Shown here: piece by piece, positions 61,201-64,000 of the stretch
Layout of the letters: each line of letters begins with the position of its first letter
How positions within the stretch are numbered: the stretch's first letter is position 1
Assembly: GCF_023343835.1 (NCBI RefSeq)
Contig: NC_064435.1
Coordinates: 85,319,788 to 85,383,787, forward strand
Source: Lagopus muta
Lineage: Eukaryota > Chordata > Aves > Galliformes > Phasianidae
Length of the DNA stretch: 64,000 bases
Direction of reading: 5' to 3'
Translations under genes and position numbers: made by a program
The notes under the pieces: generated by a model
The model's input: the letters and a program-made list of their open reading frames with translations, nothing else
Databases searched by the model: none
Told to the model about the DNA's origin: nothing

Positions 61201-61946
61201 GTAGGGGTGAGGAGAGGAGTGGGGCTGCGGGAGGGGACGAGGAAGCGCTCGGCGTAGCGCAGCAGCGCGTAGGTCGCGGTCAGACCCATTCAGACCTTTT
61301 TTGGCGATGGTGGAGAACGTCAGAATTGATTGTGTTAGAGACCTGCCAGTTTCTCTTACTCAGTGCTTTGTCGCTCCTCCTCCTCCCTTCCTTCCTCTCC
61401 TCTGCTAGGGCTGGGTTCTGTAGTGTAGGCACTGTGCAGGTTCCCTGGCACGTCGCTGTGTCCCCTGACTGCTCCAAAAACGTCTCCGATTCGGGAGCTG
61501 TGCATGTTACTGCTAGTAATAACATCAGTGGTAGCACTGCAATGATAATAAAGCCAATCGTTGCTCTCCCCTCTAACAGTTTCATGCTTACATAATGGTT
61601 ATCTTTTTTTTTCTTCTTGATTTGCATCTCTGAGCTTTCGTCCCTTTTCTCCTTCATTATTTTGCGGAGCCCAGTTGTACACAAGATCCTTCTTTAAACA
61701 CTTTGTAGCGTACTGCCATAGAGATTTTAAAAATGGCATGTTTTTCACTGGTCTAAAATAGTTGCTGGTTTGTTTTGTTGTAAGAGCAGCCCACAGAAGA
61801 GTGCTTCTGCTGTGGGGACTTAGCACGCTCACTGAAGGTAATGAAATATACATTGGAGAAAGGTCAGGGATTTCCCCCGAGCCACCCACCAATTGCTTGA
61901 AATGACATGTTCATTCTGAGTGTTTCTTGGTTTGTTTTTGTTTAAG
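61201..61946 (+). other. Intron sequence before the exon, nothing recognised
   Basis: AT-rich except at its start. It ends in the T-rich acceptor tract TTGGTTTGTTTTTGTTTAAG. No coding content is supported. Confidence 0.4.
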
Positions 61947-62076
61947 ATCCTGGAGCCCAGGAAAGAGTTTTAATGCGAAGCATCAGAAAAAAACCGCTGC
62001 AGCATCTCATGTGAGAGAGGGGAGAGAAGAAAGGAGGCTTGCGCAGTAACATCTCGAAACACTCAGATGGTTTGAG
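61947..62076 (+). other. Probable non-coding internal exon (5' UTR), unidentified gene
   Basis: A long T-rich tract ending TTTGTTTAAG at 61946 forms a convincing acceptor, and GAG followed by GTGAGTG at 62077 is a near-consensus donor. The 130 nt between them have exon-like composition, purine-rich and with modest GC, unlike the AT-rich flanks. No frame stays open through the exon from an ATG. It contains two upstream ORFs: 13 codons from 61973, and ATG-GTT-TGA at 62067-62075. A 5' UTR exon with the main start codon in a later exon outside the window fits best. I could not recognise the gene. Confidence 0.55.
61973..62014 (+). CDS. Upstream ORF, 13 codons
   Basis: ATG at 61973 opens a 13-residue peptide, MRSIRKKPLQHLM, ending at TGA (62012-62014), all within one exon. 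The context around the ATG (TTTTAATGC) has A at -3? No: the -3 base is T, so initiation would be weak. A basic peptide of this sort may be a regulatory uORF that dampens translation of the main frame. A second, two-codon uORF (ATG GTT then stop) follows at 62067. Neither has evidence of use. The 'CDS' type is used for lack of a uORF type. Confidence 0.3.
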   Translation: MRSIRKKPLQHLM

Positions 62077-64000
62077 GTGAGTGACTGGAGGGTCGTCTCG
62101 TAAGTTACGGTTAGTTTGTGATTAATTTAATCCTTTTTACCTCCGAGTGTCATAGTTGTGCCCGTGGCGATAAAGATAGCGGAGAGAGGGAAAGAAGAAC
62201 AGCAGCAAAAATATATGTAATGCAGTTATCTGTTGGAAAATGGGCCCCGTGAGGTCCGGTCCTGCACACAGGCGATCATTCTAACATTTGTAAGGGTTGA
62301 ACCTTGTTTAAATCAATGTGGCTATTCTCCCTGAAAGTTAGGCGTGTGCCTAAGTATTTCCAAGTTTGGAATCTGTGTGACATGGGAACTCTGCAGAGGA
62401 AAGCTATTGAAGAAAATGCAATGCACTGCCAGAAGAACGCATATGCAGTTATGTTACTGTTGCTGATAATGTCATGAGTAATTGGAGCTTACAGCATTCT
62501 TAAGTGATACTTTTGTATTAAACACATAGTTCTCATTTTTATGTTCAAGCACCTCGTTGGTGCTTACCCAACTTCATGACGGAGCCTGTTAGTACTCCAC
62601 CAGCTGTAATAAACATGTCTCCCTTAATTGCTTCATCAGTGTGTCTTTGAACAGGAAGAGTTAAAAGTATAAAGAAAATAATGTCCCTTTCATAACCAGA
62701 GTTGCAATTTGCACTTAGATGTTTGACTAGCAGCAGGAGTTCCCTGAATGAAGCTGAATTGTGTTGTCTTGAGTTATTAAATATTTTTAATAAAGACAAT
62801 TAGTTATGAACTCCAATGAAGAGCCCACCTTTTCCCTGTAGTCTTTCTCTTTTTGTTTTCATTGCTCTCATTAGAAAAGAATGACCTCTGAGTCTTCTTA
62901 TTTTGTCTAGTTCAGAGGAAATGTTACAGTTGTAAAACCAGCCAATGAAATGCTGCCTAAATGAAAACTGAGAAAGCAGGCTCTACCTTTTTTAAAAAAA
63001 AAAAAGTTACTTATTCCTTTCTGACCTACAAGTGTGCTGAAGAAGGCAAAATTACTGTAAGAAACCTGCAGAATGAGAAGAACCAACATAACATAGTAGA
63101 AGCAGGGCATATAACCTCACAACTGTACAGAATATCAAAACCCTTTGCCTGGTGGCATTTGCAGACATTTGTTGCTTACCAGGTTTCAGAAGAAAGGAGA
63201 GCATAGCTGGCCTCTGGTGATTGCTCTGTATTTGCTCTGTAGGAATAGAGCTATTAAGTTTCTTTTGAAATAACAGACTCGCTGCAGGGAGCTAAATATT
63301 TCCTTTCTGGTTGGTGGACTGGAGCCATTTCTTGGGAAATTGCACCAGTCCTTGTAGGCATTTGTACAGATTTATCCAAAAAAGTTAGAAACTTGCAAAT
63401 CAGTGTGGACGACTTCTTTTTACATGCACTTCTTGCATTAGGGACTGTGAACACAAAAGGGGATACAAGACTCTGCCAGTAGGAGTGTGAGGCAATTTTT
63501 GTAGTTGTGAAGTGAGGCATTAATGCAAATACATTTGAGGCAGCTGCCACATGCCATATAGGAGCTCTGGATCTTACAACTCCCCCTTCCTTTCGCCATC
63601 TCTCCCCCCATCCCTGCAGCTCAGGTGTTACAAGACTTTGCTCTCTGGGGCTCACCCTACTGCAGGCATAGGACAACAGTTGTGGCCAGACCAGGCTGGT
63701 GAGAAAGGGAGGGAACCACAGTGAGACCTTTGTGACATCTGTAAGCCCACCTTGTTTCCTCCCAGTCCCCATTTTCTGTCAGCAAGCATTCCTTCTGAGC
63801 TCTGTGGAGTGCAAGTCACAATGCTTTTATTCCTGTCTTTTTTTCATTGACATCTGACAGAGATAACATGCACGATTTTCCTTTCACGGCAGCCTTTTTG
63901 CTGTTGGCCTCTGAGGAAGCTCATGTTGAAGTTCAGGGGAATATATCTTTGTAGCATCTGCGTGACCTTTATAATCATTCGATCAGCTCTCCGTCGCAGT
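62077..64000 (+). other. Presumed second intron, nothing firmly recognised
   Basis: AT-rich, stop-rich DNA with homeodomain-type stretches (about 62090-62140 and 62280-62560), an A run near 62995 and mixed sequence after 63500. No second exon is supported before the window ends. A 172-codon reverse-strand ORF (63254-63772) has no recognised domain. Confidence 0.4.

Larger units (their letters stand above)
6855..61946 (+). other. Presumed first intron of about 55 kb
   Basis: Bounded on the left by the donor at 6855 (GTAAGTG) and on the right by an acceptor (T-rich tract ending TTTAAG) at 61946. Everything between is CpG-poor DNA dominated by stop codons, with sparse LINE fragments, simple repeats and enhancer-like AT-rich stretches. 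That is the usual content of a long first intron in a developmental gene. That both ends belong to one transcript is an inference. Confidence 0.4.

Noticed and set aside
1..64000. tRNA, rRNA, CRISPR or operon-type features
   Set aside because: I noticed no tRNA B-box-type GGTTCGAATC string, no regularly spaced direct repeats of CRISPR type and no bacterial gene organisation. The sequence is vertebrate.

Overview
The window looks like one piece of a bird nuclear genome, most likely galliform (chicken-like). It carries CR1 LINE copies ending in the typical GATTCTRTGATTCT tail. It is mostly AT-leaning single-copy DNA with few interspersed repeats, and it has one sharp CpG island. No prokaryotic or viral gene organisation is visible. 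None of the open reading frames looks like a complete protein gene. The long ones lie in low-complexity CpG-island sequence, in repeats, or are of a length expected by chance.

Layout: (1) 1-5800 is upstream DNA with a fairly intact CR1 3' end (about 1936-2354), a homeodomain-site-rich stretch that looks like a conserved non-coding element (about 3230-3450), and an unexplained segment with a strong orphan splice donor at 4561. (2) About 5800-8360 is a large CpG island with CCT and CA/TG microsatellites, a perfect CArG box, an RFX-type palindrome and a clear splice donor at 6855. I read this as a promoter plus a non-coding first exon on the + strand. (3) 6855-61946 reads as one very long first intron. 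It holds one decayed LINE with a recognisable reverse-transcriptase motif (about 34820-36066), two short CR1 pieces, a perfect CTCF core (33728-33739), an AP-1/NF-E2-type cluster (about 41840-42080), several hairpins or palindromes, and a TATA-containing GC-rich patch that may be an alternative promoter (about 50559-50760). (4) About 61020-61200 is a second GC-rich patch ending in a splice donor. Then 61947-62076 is the best internal exon candidate, with an acceptor, 130 nt and a strong donor. It contains two upstream ORFs and no long ORF, so the main start codon would lie beyond the window.

The simplest model is the 5' end of a + strand gene with non-coding leader exons and an intron of about 55 kb, as is common for developmental regulator genes. 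I could not identify the gene from these leader exons and give no symbol. Its coding region is not in the window. Exon calls rest on splice-site appearance, and regulatory calls on motif matches. No alignment or expression data were available.
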